This document shows, piece by piece, positions 48,515 through 58,267 of a DNA stretch of 64,000 nucleotides. Position 1 is the stretch's first letter, and every line of letters starts with the position of its first letter. This DNA comes from Listeria cossartiae subsp. cossartiae (GTDB lineage: Bacteria > Bacillota > Bacilli > Lactobacillales > Listeriaceae): positions 1 through 64,000 of the forward strand of contig NZ_JAASUI010000006.1 of assembly GCF_014224155.1 (NCBI RefSeq). The letters run 5' to 3'. The notes beneath the pieces are model-generated. The model had not been told where the DNA came from. It saw nothing but the letters and a program-made list of their open reading frames with translations, and ran no database searches. The translations under genes and the position numbers were made by a program.

Positions 48515-49345
48515 ATGAATCAATATAGACAAAAATCGCGCGGCGCCCAAATTGCCGTAATTACAATTTTAACGGTCGGCGGATTCTTTATGATTTTACC
48601 GTTCATCTGGATGGTTCTCTCCTCTTTGAAAACGGATGCTGAAATTTTAAAAATCCCACCTACAATTTGGCCAGAAACATTTACACTGGATAATTTCACG
48701 AAGCTATTCACCGAGATGGACTTTGCTATTTACTTGAAAAATACGTTAATTATCGTGTTCTTCTCGTTTTTCGGTTTATTTTTAAATGCGATGGCGGGGT
48801 ATGGCTTTGCTAAATTTAAATTTAAAGGGAAAAACAAGTTATTTTATCTCGTTCTTGCTACGATGATGATTCCCGGACAAGTAACGATGATTCCGGTTTA
48901 TCTACTGCTTAATGCGGCTGGATTAACCAATACCATGACAGGGATTGTACTTCCTGGACTAGTTGGTGCTTTTGGGATTTTCTTATTCCGCCAATTTATG
49001 TCCACCATTTCCGACGATTTACTAGAAGCAGCTCGACTTGATGGTGCTAGTGAATTTTATATTTTCTGGCGGATCGTTATTCCGATTTCCCGCCCAGTGC
49101 TTGCAGTCCAAGGAATTCTCACTTTTATCGCTGGTTGGAACTCGTTCTTATGGCCGTTAATCATTGCCAACGACGAAAAATTCTACACCCTATCAGTAGG
49201 GCTTCAACTTCTAAAAGGGCAATACGGCAGCAACTACGCGTTACAAATGGCTGGCGCAACCTTCATGGTTATTCCAATCATCTTGATTTTCATGACTTTC
49301 CAAAAATATATTTTAAAAGGCTTCAATGTTTCTGGAATGAAATAA
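48515..49345 (+). CDS. ABC sugar transporter permease (MalG type)
   Basis: A 276-residue protein with six hydrophobic segments and the EAA-loop LLEAARLDGASEFYIFWRIVIPISRPVLAV. It follows the first permease by 16 bases. No ATP-binding gene occurs in the locus, so a shared MsmX-type ATPase encoded elsewhere is needed, as is common for Bacillales oligosaccharide importers. Confidence 0.9.
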   Translation: MNQYRQKSRGAQIAVITILTVGGFFMILPFIWMVLSSLKTDAEILKIPPTIWPETFTLDNFTKLFTEMDFAIYLKNTLIIVFFSFFGLFLNAMAGYGFAKFKFKGKNKLFYLVLATMMIPGQVTMIPVYLLLNAAGLTNTMTGIVLPGLVGAFGIFLFRQFMSTISDDLLEAARLDGASEFYIFWRIVIPISRPVLAVQGILTFIAGWNSFLWPLIIANDEKFYTLSVGLQLLKGQYGSNYALQMAGATFMVIPIILIFMTFQKYILKGFNVSGMK

Positions 49346-49353
49346 TTGGGCAA

Positions 49354-49393
49354 AAAAAAGAGCTTATTCCTTTTTCAGGATAAGCTCTTTTTC
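49354..49393. terminator. Bidirectional terminator
   Basis: AAAAAAGAGCTTATCC and GGATAAGCTCTTTTT pair around a short loop, between the sugar permease and the convergent gltD gene. Confidence 0.9.
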
Positions 49394-49395
49394 TA

Positions 49396-50865
49396 TTATG
49401 GTAAAAACGTTTCGCCCATTAAGTAAAAGTCTACTTCACGAGCCGCTTCTCTTCCTTCTGCAATCGCGGTTACGACTAAACTTTGACCATGACGTGCATC
49501 CCCGCAAGCAAACACGCCTTCTTCACTCGTACGATAAAATCCTTTAGCAGCATCAATCGTATGACGGTCTGTTTTTCCTACACCAAAATTCGTGAAAATA
49601 TCTTCGGTCGTACCAGCAAAACCAATAGCGATTAAAACCATATCAACGTCAAAATATTTTTCGCTTCCTTCAACCGGCGTATACGTTCTAGCAGCCTTAT
49701 CTTCCACTACTTCTACCGTATGAAGACCAACAAGATTCCCTGCTGTGTCTTTTTCGAAAGAAGTGGTATTGATGAGGTATTCACGCGGATCCCTTCCGTA
49801 GACCGCTTCTGCTTCTTCGTGTGCATAGTCCATTTTGAATACACGTGGATATTGCGGCCAAGGGTTTTCACCATCGCGTAGTTCTGGAAGTTTGTCTTGA
49901 ATACCGAACTGGTAAATACTTTTAGCGCCCTGTCTAAGCGCAGTTGCCACACAGTCAGCACCAGTATCACCGCCACCGATAATTACGACATTTTTTCCTT
50001 TAGCAGAGAGTGTTTGCACCCCGCCATTATCCAAATTGTCGCGCGTACTTTGTGTTAAATACGGCACAGCGAAGTGAATACCAGTCGCATCACGTCCAGC
50101 AAGTGGGATATCACGTGCGTTACCAGCTCCTGTTGCAAGAACAATCGAGTCATACTCTGCTCGCAGCTCTTCAAAAGTCACATCTGTACCAGCGGCAACA
50201 CCAGTCACAAATTCAATGCCTTCTTCTGCCATCAAATTTACTCGACGTGTTACTTGCTCTTTTTCGAGTTTCATAGTTGGAATGCCGTACATTAATAAAC
50301 CGCCAACTCGGTCACTTTTTTCAATGACCGTTACGTTATGACCAGCTTTATTCAATTGATCGGCACAAGCCAGCCCCGCAGGACCAGAACCAATCACAGC
50401 AATTCGTTTACCTGTGCGTTTTTTAGGAGGAGCTGGTTTAATCCACCCTTCTTCAAAACCGCGGTCGATAATCGCTTTTTCAATTGATTTAATTCCTACT
50501 GCGGGTTCTGAAATTGCTACTGTACAGCCACCTTCACACGGCGCCGGACAAATCCGTCCAGTAAACTCCGGAAAGTTATTTGTTTTTAATAACAGTTGTA
50601 ATGCTTCGTACCAATCACCCCGGTAAACTGCATCGTTCCACTCTGGAATTAAATTATGCAGTGGACAACCTGATACGCCATTTTTAATTTCCATGCCAAC
50701 GCTACAAAACGGTACACCGCAATCCATACAACGTGCAGCTTGTAATGTTAAGTCCGCTGTCGGCATTGGTAAACTATATTCATTCCAGTCACGCGTCCGA
50801 CTTTTCGGATCGCGTCCTGGCGAAGGGATTCGGTCATATTCCATAAATCCAGTTGCTTTTCCCAT
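49396..50865 (-). CDS. gltD: Glutamate synthase (NADPH) small subunit
   Basis: A 489-residue flavoprotein that passes electrons from NADPH to the large subunit. N-terminal cysteines for 4Fe-4S clusters appear as CMDCGVPFC, then CPLHNLIPEWN and CPAPCEGGC. FAD-binding GSGPAGLACADQL (about residue 155) and NADPH-binding GGGDTGADCVATAL (about residue 295) follow. It lies 14 bases after gltB in one operon. Confidence 0.95.
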   Translation of the reverse strand: MGKATGFMEYDRIPSPGRDPKSRTRDWNEYSLPMPTADLTLQAARCMDCGVPFCSVGMEIKNGVSGCPLHNLIPEWNDAVYRGDWYEALQLLLKTNNFPEFTGRICPAPCEGGCTVAISEPAVGIKSIEKAIIDRGFEEGWIKPAPPKKRTGKRIAVIGSGPAGLACADQLNKAGHNVTVIEKSDRVGGLLMYGIPTMKLEKEQVTRRVNLMAEEGIEFVTGVAAGTDVTFEELRAEYDSIVLATGAGNARDIPLAGRDATGIHFAVPYLTQSTRDNLDNGGVQTLSAKGKNVVIIGGGDTGADCVATALRQGAKSIYQFGIQDKLPELRDGENPWPQYPRVFKMDYAHEEAEAVYGRDPREYLINTTSFEKDTAGNLVGLHTVEVVEDKAARTYTPVEGSEKYFDVDMVLIAIGFAGTTEDIFTNFGVGKTDRHTIDAAKGFYRTSEEGVFACGDARHGQSLVVTAIAEGREAAREVDFYLMGETFLP

Positions 50866-50879
50866 GGTTTCACTCCTCT

Positions 50880-53800
50880 CTATTTCGCCGCTCCGGCAAC
50901 TAATTTTCCATCTTTATGTTCATAAAAAGCTTGTAATTCTGCTTCATCGTGTGTTTTTCCAGTTTGTTCAAGCGTTGTGATTCTTGTTAGCATCATTTCA
51001 TATTCATTTGGAATAACGAAGATGAAATTCGCTTGCTCCGCTTCCCAATTGCTGAGAATGGCTTTGGCAAACTCGCTTCCTGTAAGATTTGCGTGTTGTT
51101 CGATTAGCTGCTTCAATTTAGCTAATTCAGACGCAGCTAACTTGGAACGGCTGTTTACTAGTTCGTGATTGATTTTAGTAGTAGTTTCTTGTTTATTGTT
51201 AGTATAAATGTAAGCTACTCCACCAGACATTCCGGCCGCAAAGTTCTCGCCAATTTCTCCGAGGATAACGACTGCACCGCCTGTCATATATTCACAACCG
51301 TTGTCGCCAATACCTTCTACGACAGCTGTCGCACCACTATTCCGAACGGCGAAACGCGCACCCGCTTTTCCGTGCATATAAGCATGTCCGCCAGTTGCAC
51401 CGTATAGCGTTACATTTCCGACAATCGCAGAATCATGTGGTTTGATTGGTGTTTTCGCATCTGGACTGACAATTAATTTACCACCAGAAAGCCCTTTACC
51501 GAAGTAGTCATTGGCATCGCCGTGGATTCGCAGCGTCATACCAAGCGGCGTATAAGCACCAAAACTTTGACCTGCTGAACCAACAAAATCAAGCGAAATC
51601 GTATCTTCTGGCAAACCTTCTGCGCCGTACTTTTTACTAATAAAGGATCCAGCAATCGTCCCAATCGCACGGTCAATGTTGCGTACAGCGAAAGTTCCAG
51701 TTACTTTTTCACCGTTTTCAAGTGCCGGTTTAATTAATGGCACAATTTCGCGCATATCGAGTGTTTGGTCGATTTTATGATCTTGTTGTTTGGTGCAATA
51801 TTGGACTTGATTTTTATAGAAATCATCACTGTAAAGCATATTCGAAAAGTCGATGTATTTCGCTTTCCAATGCGCCTCTTTTTTCTCGTGGGTCGTTAGT
51901 AACTCTTTATGTCCAATTACTTCTGTCAAACTTCTAAAGCCAAGTTCCGCCATCATTTCACGCATTTCTGCAACAATAAAATGGAAGAAGTTTACTACGT
52001 AGTCTGCGGAACCATTGAATTTTTTACGAAGTTCTGGATTTTGTGTTGCTACACCAACTGGACATGTATCTAAATGGCAAACGCGCATCATAACGCAACC
52101 AAGTGTTACAAGTGGCGCAGTGGCGAACCCGAATTCTTCCGCTCCTAGCATTGCGGCAACTAAGACATCTTTCCCAGTCATTAGTTTTCCGTCCGTTTCG
52201 ACAACGACTTTGTTTCTTAGGCCATTTAGAAGTAAAGTTTGGTGCGTTTCCGCTAAGCCGATTTCCCACGGTACACCCGCGTGACGGATACTCGTTCTTG
52301 CGGCAGCACCAGTTCCACCTTCATAACCACTTACCAAAATAACGTCGGCATTCCCTTTCGCTACCCCAGCAGCAATCGTACCAATACCGGTTTTCGAAAC
52401 TAGCTTCACGTTAACGCGCGCATTTTGGTTGGCATTTTTTAAATCGAAAATTAGTTGCGATAAATCTTCAATCGAATAAATATCATGATGCGGCGGTGGC
52501 GAAATAAGGCCAACACCTGTTGTGGAGCCACGTGTTTTCGAAATCCATGGATATACTTTATTCCCTGGCAAATGTCCACCCTCGCCCGGTTTTGCGCCTT
52601 GAGCCATTTTGATTTGCAGTTCTTCTGCATTGACCAAATAATGACTTGTTACGCCGAAACGACCAGAGGCAATTTGTTTGATGGCACTTCTACGCCAGTC
52701 GCCATTTTCGTCCGGTGTAAAGCGGTTCGGGTTTTCGCCGCCTTCCCCACTATTACTTTTTCCGCCGATGCGGTTCATCGCGATAGCAAGCGCCTCATGA
52801 GCTTCTTGGCTAATTGAACCATAAGACATCGCACCTGACTTAAATCGTTTGAAAATCGCTTCTGCTGGCTCTACCTCGTCCAGTGGAATCGGCTTGCGAT
52901 CACTTGTAAAAGTTAACAGCCCTCTTAAAAAGGCATTATTTTGATTTTGCATTAAATCTGAATATAAATTATACGTTTCGCGGTCATTTTCGCGCGTCGC
53001 TTGTTGCAAGGAATGAATCGCCAGTGGATTGTATACATGGTATTCTCCATTGGAACGCCATTGATACTCGCCGCCAGTATTCAGCGTGAAACTTTGGTAG
53101 CCAATATCATGATAGGCTTCGCGGTGACGTAACCAAGCTTCTTGGGCAATTACTTCTAGTGGAATCCCGCCAATTTGGGAAGCTGTTCCTGGGAAATAAT
53201 GTTTAATCACATCATCGCCAATTCCGATAGCTTCAAAAATCTGCGCACCTCGGTAACTTTGGACAGTTGAGATCCCCATTTTCGACATAATTTTCAAAAT
53301 GCCGTCCGTGATAGCTTCAATATAGCGACTTTCCGCCTCATCAAGCGTAAAGCCTTTGATGCGACCTTCTTTAATTAAGCCATCAAATGTATCAATAGCT
53401 AGACTTGGGAATACTGCATCCGCCCCGTAGCCAATTAATAACGCACATTGGTGCACATCGCGGGCTTCCGCTGTTTTCACAATAATACTAACTTGTGTCC
53501 GCGTTCCTGCTTTGACTAAATGATGATGCAAGCCACTTACAGCTAGCAATGAAGGAATACCAATCCAATCCGCATCCACGCCATCATCTGTTAATACAAG
53601 CAACTCTGCGCCGCCTGCGATTTTTTTATCGGCTTCTATAAACAATGCTTCCAAGCGCGCCTCTAAGCTGTCACGCTCTTCTGCTTTAAATAAAATCGAT
53701 AACGTTTCCGTTTGTTTCGCGAATTTCGTTTGCTGTGCAAGTGCCGCAAATTCTTTTCGTGATAAAATTGGTGTTTTCAATCGAATTCGGTTCGCATTTT

Positions 53801-55472
53801 TCGCCGTAGGATTTAAAATATTTCCTTCATCCCCGAGCAGCGTCATTGCAGAAGTAACCGTTTCTTCACGAATCCCATCAATTGGCGGGTTCGTTACTTG
53901 AGCAAAAAGTTGTTTGAAATAATTAAATAATACTTGCGGACGTTGGCTTAAAACGGCAAGTGGTGCGTCATAACCCATTGCGCCCATTGGATCTTTTTTC
54001 TCCGTTACCATCGGAATCAAAATTTTATTTAATTCGTCTTGCGTGTAACCAAATGCGCGTTGTTTTTTAAAGCGTTCGGACTTATCCATCGCTTCATAAC
54101 GTAAATCTGCTGGCACTAAGTCAGCAATCTCCGTCATTTCCGCATTCAGCCATTCACGGTAAGGCTTTTCAGTTGTCAGTTCTGTTTTTAATTCAGAATC
54201 CGTCACAATGCGTCCTTCTTCTAAATCGATTAATAGCATTGTCCCCGCGCCAACCGTTTCTTTGCGAATAATCTCACTCGGCTCAACTGGTACAACACCC
54301 GTTTCCGAAGAATAAATAATCGTATGGTCTTTCGTTTCATAATAACGCGCCGGACGTAAACCATTTCTATCCAAAATAGTCCCGATAACGCGACCATTCG
54401 TAAATGAAATCGAAGTCGGTCCATCCCACGGCTCCATTAGCGTACTATGATATTCGTAAAAAGCGCGTTTCGGATCTGTCATGTGCGGATTTTTGTCCCA
54501 AGGTTCTGGAATAAGCATCATCGCCGCATGAGGTAACGAACGCCCAGCTTGCACTAAAAATTCCAGCGCATTATCCAAAGTCGCTGAGTCACTACCACTT
54601 TCATCAATAATTGGAAGTAACTTCGCTAAATCGTCACCAAGTAAGCCAGATTCTGCTCTTTTCTCCCGAGCTTTCATCCAGTTAACATTGCCACGTTGCG
54701 TATTAATTTCACCGTTATGAATTAAATAACGATACGGATGCGCCCGCTCCCAACTAGGAAACGTATTCGTTGAAAAGCGCGAATGCACTAGCGCAAAAGC
54801 TGATACGTAAGCCGGATCCGCTAAATCTAAATAATATTGATTAATTTGTTCTGGTAGTAACATTCCTTTAAAAATAACCGTTCGCGTTGATAAACTTGGA
54901 ACGTAGAAAGTTTCTGTAATTTGTTCAGAAGTCGCAGCAAACTTTTCGACTTGTTTTCTAATTAAATAAAGTGCCCGTTCAAATCCCGCTTCATCTAGCT
55001 CAGCATTTTTTTGAATGAATAATTGATAAATTGCTGGTTCTGTTTCTCTTGCACCCGCGCCAACCTTTGTTACATCCGTTGGCAATTTGCGCCAGCCAAG
55101 AAAAATTTGTCCTTCACTCGCAATCAGTTTTTCTGTTTCAGCCATTAAGCATTCGCGTTCGGTTTTAGTTTGCGGGAAATTAAACATCCCAACAGCATAA
55201 TGATATTTTTCAGGCAAATGAATTCCTAATTTGCTACATTCACGTCGGAAGAAAGAGTCAGAAATTTCAAGTAAAATACCAGCTCCATCGCCCGTATCTC
55301 CACCAACTTCTCCGCCGCGGTGCTTTAATTGGCAAAGCATATGAATCCCTTGCTCGACAATTTTATGAGAGGAAATCTTTTTAATATTTGCTACGAAGCC
55401 AATTCCACAAGCATCGTGTTCATTTTCTGGATTGTATAGGCCGTGTTTTTTTGGTAAATTAGTTTGTTTCAT
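50880..55472 (-). CDS. gltB: Glutamate synthase large subunit
   Basis: A 1530-residue enzyme making two glutamates from glutamine and 2-oxoglutarate. Cys22 (DACGIGFV) becomes the N-terminal nucleophile of the class II amidotransferase domain after removal of the preceding 21 residues. The central and FMN-binding domains follow, then the 3Fe-4S cluster CVMMRVCHLDTCPVG near residue 1115-1130, and the C-terminal GXGXG beta-helix (about 1260-1500). Length is normal. The start is divergent from gltC. Confidence 0.96.
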   Translation of the reverse strand: MKQTNLPKKHGLYNPENEHDACGIGFVANIKKISSHKIVEQGIHMLCQLKHRGGEVGGDTGDGAGILLEISDSFFRRECSKLGIHLPEKYHYAVGMFNFPQTKTERECLMAETEKLIASEGQIFLGWRKLPTDVTKVGAGARETEPAIYQLFIQKNAELDEAGFERALYLIRKQVEKFAATSEQITETFYVPSLSTRTVIFKGMLLPEQINQYYLDLADPAYVSAFALVHSRFSTNTFPSWERAHPYRYLIHNGEINTQRGNVNWMKAREKRAESGLLGDDLAKLLPIIDESGSDSATLDNALEFLVQAGRSLPHAAMMLIPEPWDKNPHMTDPKRAFYEYHSTLMEPWDGPTSISFTNGRVIGTILDRNGLRPARYYETKDHTIIYSSETGVVPVEPSEIIRKETVGAGTMLLIDLEEGRIVTDSELKTELTTEKPYREWLNAEMTEIADLVPADLRYEAMDKSERFKKQRAFGYTQDELNKILIPMVTEKKDPMGAMGYDAPLAVLSQRPQVLFNYFKQLFAQVTNPPIDGIREETVTSAMTLLGDEGNILNPTAKNANRIRLKTPILSRKEFAALAQQTKFAKQTETLSILFKAEERDSLEARLEALFIEADKKIAGGAELLVLTDDGVDADWIGIPSLLAVSGLHHHLVKAGTRTQVSIIVKTAEARDVHQCALLIGYGADAVFPSLAIDTFDGLIKEGRIKGFTLDEAESRYIEAITDGILKIMSKMGISTVQSYRGAQIFEAIGIGDDVIKHYFPGTASQIGGIPLEVIAQEAWLRHREAYHDIGYQSFTLNTGGEYQWRSNGEYHVYNPLAIHSLQQATRENDRETYNLYSDLMQNQNNAFLRGLLTFTSDRKPIPLDEVEPAEAIFKRFKSGAMSYGSISQEAHEALAIAMNRIGGKSNSGEGGENPNRFTPDENGDWRRSAIKQIASGRFGVTSHYLVNAEELQIKMAQGAKPGEGGHLPGNKVYPWISKTRGSTTGVGLISPPPHHDIYSIEDLSQLIFDLKNANQNARVNVKLVSKTGIGTIAAGVAKGNADVILVSGYEGGTGAAARTSIRHAGVPWEIGLAETHQTLLLNGLRNKVVVETDGKLMTGKDVLVAAMLGAEEFGFATAPLVTLGCVMMRVCHLDTCPVGVATQNPELRKKFNGSADYVVNFFHFIVAEMREMMAELGFRSLTEVIGHKELLTTHEKKEAHWKAKYIDFSNMLYSDDFYKNQVQYCTKQQDHKIDQTLDMREIVPLIKPALENGEKVTGTFAVRNIDRAIGTIAGSFISKKYGAEGLPEDTISLDFVGSAGQSFGAYTPLGMTLRIHGDANDYFGKGLSGGKLIVSPDAKTPIKPHDSAIVGNVTLYGATGGHAYMHGKAGARFAVRNSGATAVVEGIGDNGCEYMTGGAVVILGEIGENFAAGMSGGVAYIYTNNKQETTTKINHELVNSRSKLAASELAKLKQLIEQHANLTGSEFAKAILSNWEAEQANFIFVIPNEYEMMLTRITTLEQTGKTHDEAELQAFYEHKDGKLVAGAAK

Positions 55473-55633
55473 CCTAGTTCCTCCTCTTCAAAAACCGAAT
55501 CTTTGTAGGTCTTTCTGGTAATTATTCAAATTAACTGACAATTAACCAGCGATTCAGCTTACCTTACATTTCTTGTAGTATCTATTTTATTCCTTTTCAT
55601 TTATCGAAACAATATATATAATAGAATAAAACA

Positions 55634-55648
55634 ATCTCATTTTGAGAA
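55634..55648. promoter_or_regulatory. GltC-box-like inverted repeat
   Basis: ATCTC-ATTTT-GAGAA in the gltB-gltC gap, just upstream of the gltC ribosome site. Bacillus GltC boxes follow ATCTC-N5-GAGAT, and the T-N11-A core of LysR sites is present. The surrounding 192-base gap also holds A/T-rich promoter-like sequence on both strands. Confidence 0.6.
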
Positions 55649-55664
55649 CAATCGGAGGTAAGAA

Positions 55665-56552
55665 ATGGAACTACGACAATTAAAGTATTTTATGGAAGTA
55701 GCCCGCGTCGAGCATATGACCAAAGCTAGTGAGAATTTGCACGTAGCCCAATCTGCCGTAAGTAGACAGATAACGAAACTGGAAGAAGAACTCGGTGTGC
55801 ATTTATTTGACCGTGTTGGTAGAAATATGCAACTTACAAGTGTCGGTCAAGAGTTTCTAAAGCAAGCCGCCATCGCTTTAAATGAATTGCAAAAAGCCGA
55901 AGCGCTCGTAACGGAATACACCGATCCCGCAAAAGGAACCGTCCGCGTTGGCTTACCTAACTCGCTTTCGACCAAAGTTTTGCCATCCGTCATTTCTACT
56001 TTCCGGGAAAAATATCCGCAAATCACCTATAAATTTATGGAAGGAACCAATGAAGAGCTTACCGAAATGTTGCTAAACGGCGCGCTTGATATGACTTTCT
56101 TATCCCCCGTCCCCGAATCTAGTGACCAAATCGAAGCCATTCGTTTCTTTGATGAGAAATTGAAATTAATCGTTCCCGAGAATCATCCGCTTGCTGAAAA
56201 CTTTAATGTTTCCCTAAAAGAACTTGCTACCGAAAAATTCGTTCTTTACCCGGAAGACTTTGATTTATATAAAATCGTAACAAAAGCCGCCAATAAAAAA
56301 GGCTTCGCGCCGCAAATTGCTTTTCAAAGTAGAGATTTTTATACGATTCAAGGGCTGGTCGGGGCTGGACTTGGTATTAGCATTTTACCGGAAATGATTT
56401 TAGATGGTGCGATTTTTAAAGAAACGAAAAGTATTGCGTTGCGCGACAAAGAATTGCGCCGTTCGGTTGGGATTATTACGACAAAAAAACGGAACCTATC
56501 CCCTTCCGAGAATTTGTTCCGTTCGTTTATTATTTCGTTCTTTTCTAATTAA
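55665..56552 (+). CDS. gltC: LysR-type activator of glutamate synthase
   Basis: A 295-residue LysR regulator with an N-terminal winged helix (MELRQLKYFMEVARVEHMTKASENLHVAQSAVSRQITKLEEELG) and a periplasmic-binding-like effector domain. Its divergent placement from gltB is the classical gltC arrangement of Bacillus, where it activates gltAB when 2-oxoglutarate is high and represses its own gene. The final codons overlap the end of the convergent GNAT gene by four bases. Confidence 0.92.
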   Translation: MELRQLKYFMEVARVEHMTKASENLHVAQSAVSRQITKLEEELGVHLFDRVGRNMQLTSVGQEFLKQAAIALNELQKAEALVTEYTDPAKGTVRVGLPNSLSTKVLPSVISTFREKYPQITYKFMEGTNEELTEMLLNGALDMTFLSPVPESSDQIEAIRFFDEKLKLIVPENHPLAENFNVSLKELATEKFVLYPEDFDLYKIVTKAANKKGFAPQIAFQSRDFYTIQGLVGAGLGISILPEMILDGAIFKETKSIALRDKELRRSVGIITTKKRNLSPSENLFRSFIISFFSN

Positions 56553-57067
56553 GCATTTACCGAAAACGCAGCTGGATAATGAATCGTTCCTGCTAAATTT
56601 TCTAAACTGGCATCATACAGTTCTAACAACATAAAGTATTCAGCAGGCACATCAAATGGCGCTGGAATCGCAAATTGCTCAGAAGGAATAAATCCAAATC
56701 GCGGATAATAATCAGCATGTCCAAGTACAGCAATGGCCGGATATGCTTTTTCGCGTGATAACCGGATTCCTTCTTCCATTAGCCTTGAACCCACTCGCTT
56801 CCCCTGATATTCAGGTAAAACGGCTAGTGGGGCAAGGGCTAAAATAAACCTGCTACGCCCAGCTGTCTCAAGCGAAATTTCGCTAAACATAATATAGCCA
56901 ACAATGCGACCATCCTCTGATTCTGCTACAAGAGATAATCCCGGCTGGTAATAGTCAGATGTCCGAATGCTTTCAACTAAGTCAGCTTCTACACTACCAT
57001 TAAAAGCTTCCTCATTCACGTGACGAATCGCCTGATAATCTTGTGGTTGTTCTTTCCGAATAATCAT
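56549..57067 (-). CDS. GNAT-family N-acetyltransferase (YhbS-like)
   Basis: A 172-residue GNAT enzyme. Acetyl-CoA binding is in LAPLAVLPEYQGKRVGSRLMEEGI (R/Q-x-x-G-x-G/A pattern), followed by AIAVLGHADYYPRFGF, typical of the YhbS group. The target is unknown. It is three bases downstream of the dehydrogenase gene and so in its operon. Confidence 0.85.
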   Translation of the reverse strand: MIIRKEQPQDYQAIRHVNEEAFNGSVEADLVESIRTSDYYQPGLSLVAESEDGRIVGYIMFSEISLETAGRSRFILALAPLAVLPEYQGKRVGSRLMEEGIRLSREKAYPAIAVLGHADYYPRFGFIPSEQFAIPAPFDVPAEYFMLLELYDASLENLAGTIHYPAAFSVNA

Positions 57068-57069
57068 TT

Positions 57070-58176
57070 TTACTTCGTCACTCGTTTCATTGCCATGCTA
57101 TCTTCCAGTTGTTTCATCGCATTTAACACGACCTCTGCCGTCATTTCACCTGGCATCATATGGATTGTTTCATGCGGTTCAGTAGCGCGCTTAGCAACAG
57201 CAATAAGCGTTTCATCCGCAAGTGTCGCAAGCCCCATATCATATAAACTTGTTGGAAGTCCTAGTTTGGAATAAAAAGGTAATAGTTGTTCGATTTCATC
57301 CCAACGATTTTCAATGACTAATTGCACTAAAATTCCATACGCTACTTTATTACCATGCAATAAGTGATGCGTTTCTGGAACCATCGTTAACGCGTCATGA
57401 ATCGAATGCGCTCCTGCACAACGACCATAATCGTCCCCAAAACCGCCAACCATTCCGCCAACTAAAATGTTGGTTTCGATAATTTTAACGAATGCTTCAT
57501 TTAGGGCTTGTTTATCCATGGCAGCAAGTGCTTCTTCACTGTATTGCAACAAGTTATCACGACACATTTTCGCAGCAATGTGGGCAATTTCGATTTCGAC
57601 GGATTTGCTCGGTAAAGAGTTAATAATCACATCTGCTTCGTACCATTTTGCTAACGTATCACCAATTCCCGCAACAAGTAGTTCTTTTGGAGAATCTAAA
57701 ATCATTTCTGGATCAATTAATAATAACGCATTACTGCTAGCGAATACATCATAACGAATCATCGCGCCCGCTTCGTCATACATCACACTAAGCGGTGTAT
57801 AGGCAGCACAAGTAGATGCAAGTGTAGGTAAAATAATGACTGGCAAACGTAAAACCGCGGCTGCTGCTTTACATACATCGGCAATTTTCCCGCCACCAAC
57901 TGCAATAATCGCATCCATCTTGTTTGTTTCCATTATCGCTACCAGACGATCACGTTCCTCGTAGGTAGAACCACCATTATATACTTCAAAAGTAGATGTA
58001 ACCGTTGATAATTCAGGGAATTTATTTTTAGCAACTTCCCAAGAAGCATTTCCACGAACTACTAACACATTTTTCAAACCGCGGCGTTCTAAATGAGTGG
58101 GCAACGTTTTCCACGCGCCAACTTGGCAAAAATACTCTTGCGGAGCTCCGCGAACAATCAATTCTTTATTCAACAA
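57070..58176 (-). CDS. Glycerol dehydrogenase-family NAD-dependent alcohol dehydrogenase
   Basis: A 368-residue iron/zinc-type alcohol dehydrogenase of the GldA branch. NAD-binding AVGGGKIADVCKAAA (about residues 95-109) and metal ligands in the DDYGRCAGAHSIHDAL and HHLLHGNKVAYG segments (Asp near 172, His near 258 and 275) are visible. Glycerol oxidation to dihydroxyacetone is the family default, but relatives use other diols or hydroxy-aldehydes, so the substrate is open. Confidence 0.82.
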   Translation of the reverse strand: MLNKELIVRGAPQEYFCQVGAWKTLPTHLERRGLKNVLVVRGNASWEVAKNKFPELSTVTSTFEVYNGGSTYEERDRLVAIMETNKMDAIIAVGGGKIADVCKAAAAVLRLPVIILPTLASTCAAYTPLSVMYDEAGAMIRYDVFASSNALLLIDPEMILDSPKELLVAGIGDTLAKWYEADVIINSLPSKSVEIEIAHIAAKMCRDNLLQYSEEALAAMDKQALNEAFVKIIETNILVGGMVGGFGDDYGRCAGAHSIHDALTMVPETHHLLHGNKVAYGILVQLVIENRWDEIEQLLPFYSKLGLPTSLYDMGLATLADETLIAVAKRATEPHETIHMMPGEMTAEVVLNAMKQLEDSMAMKRVTK

Positions 58177-58267
58177 AAATCATCCCTTCTGTCTGGCACG
58201 GTCGGATATTCGGCTGCGACATTTATAATTCAAATTGTATAGGAACTTAAACCTACTGTCAAACTAG

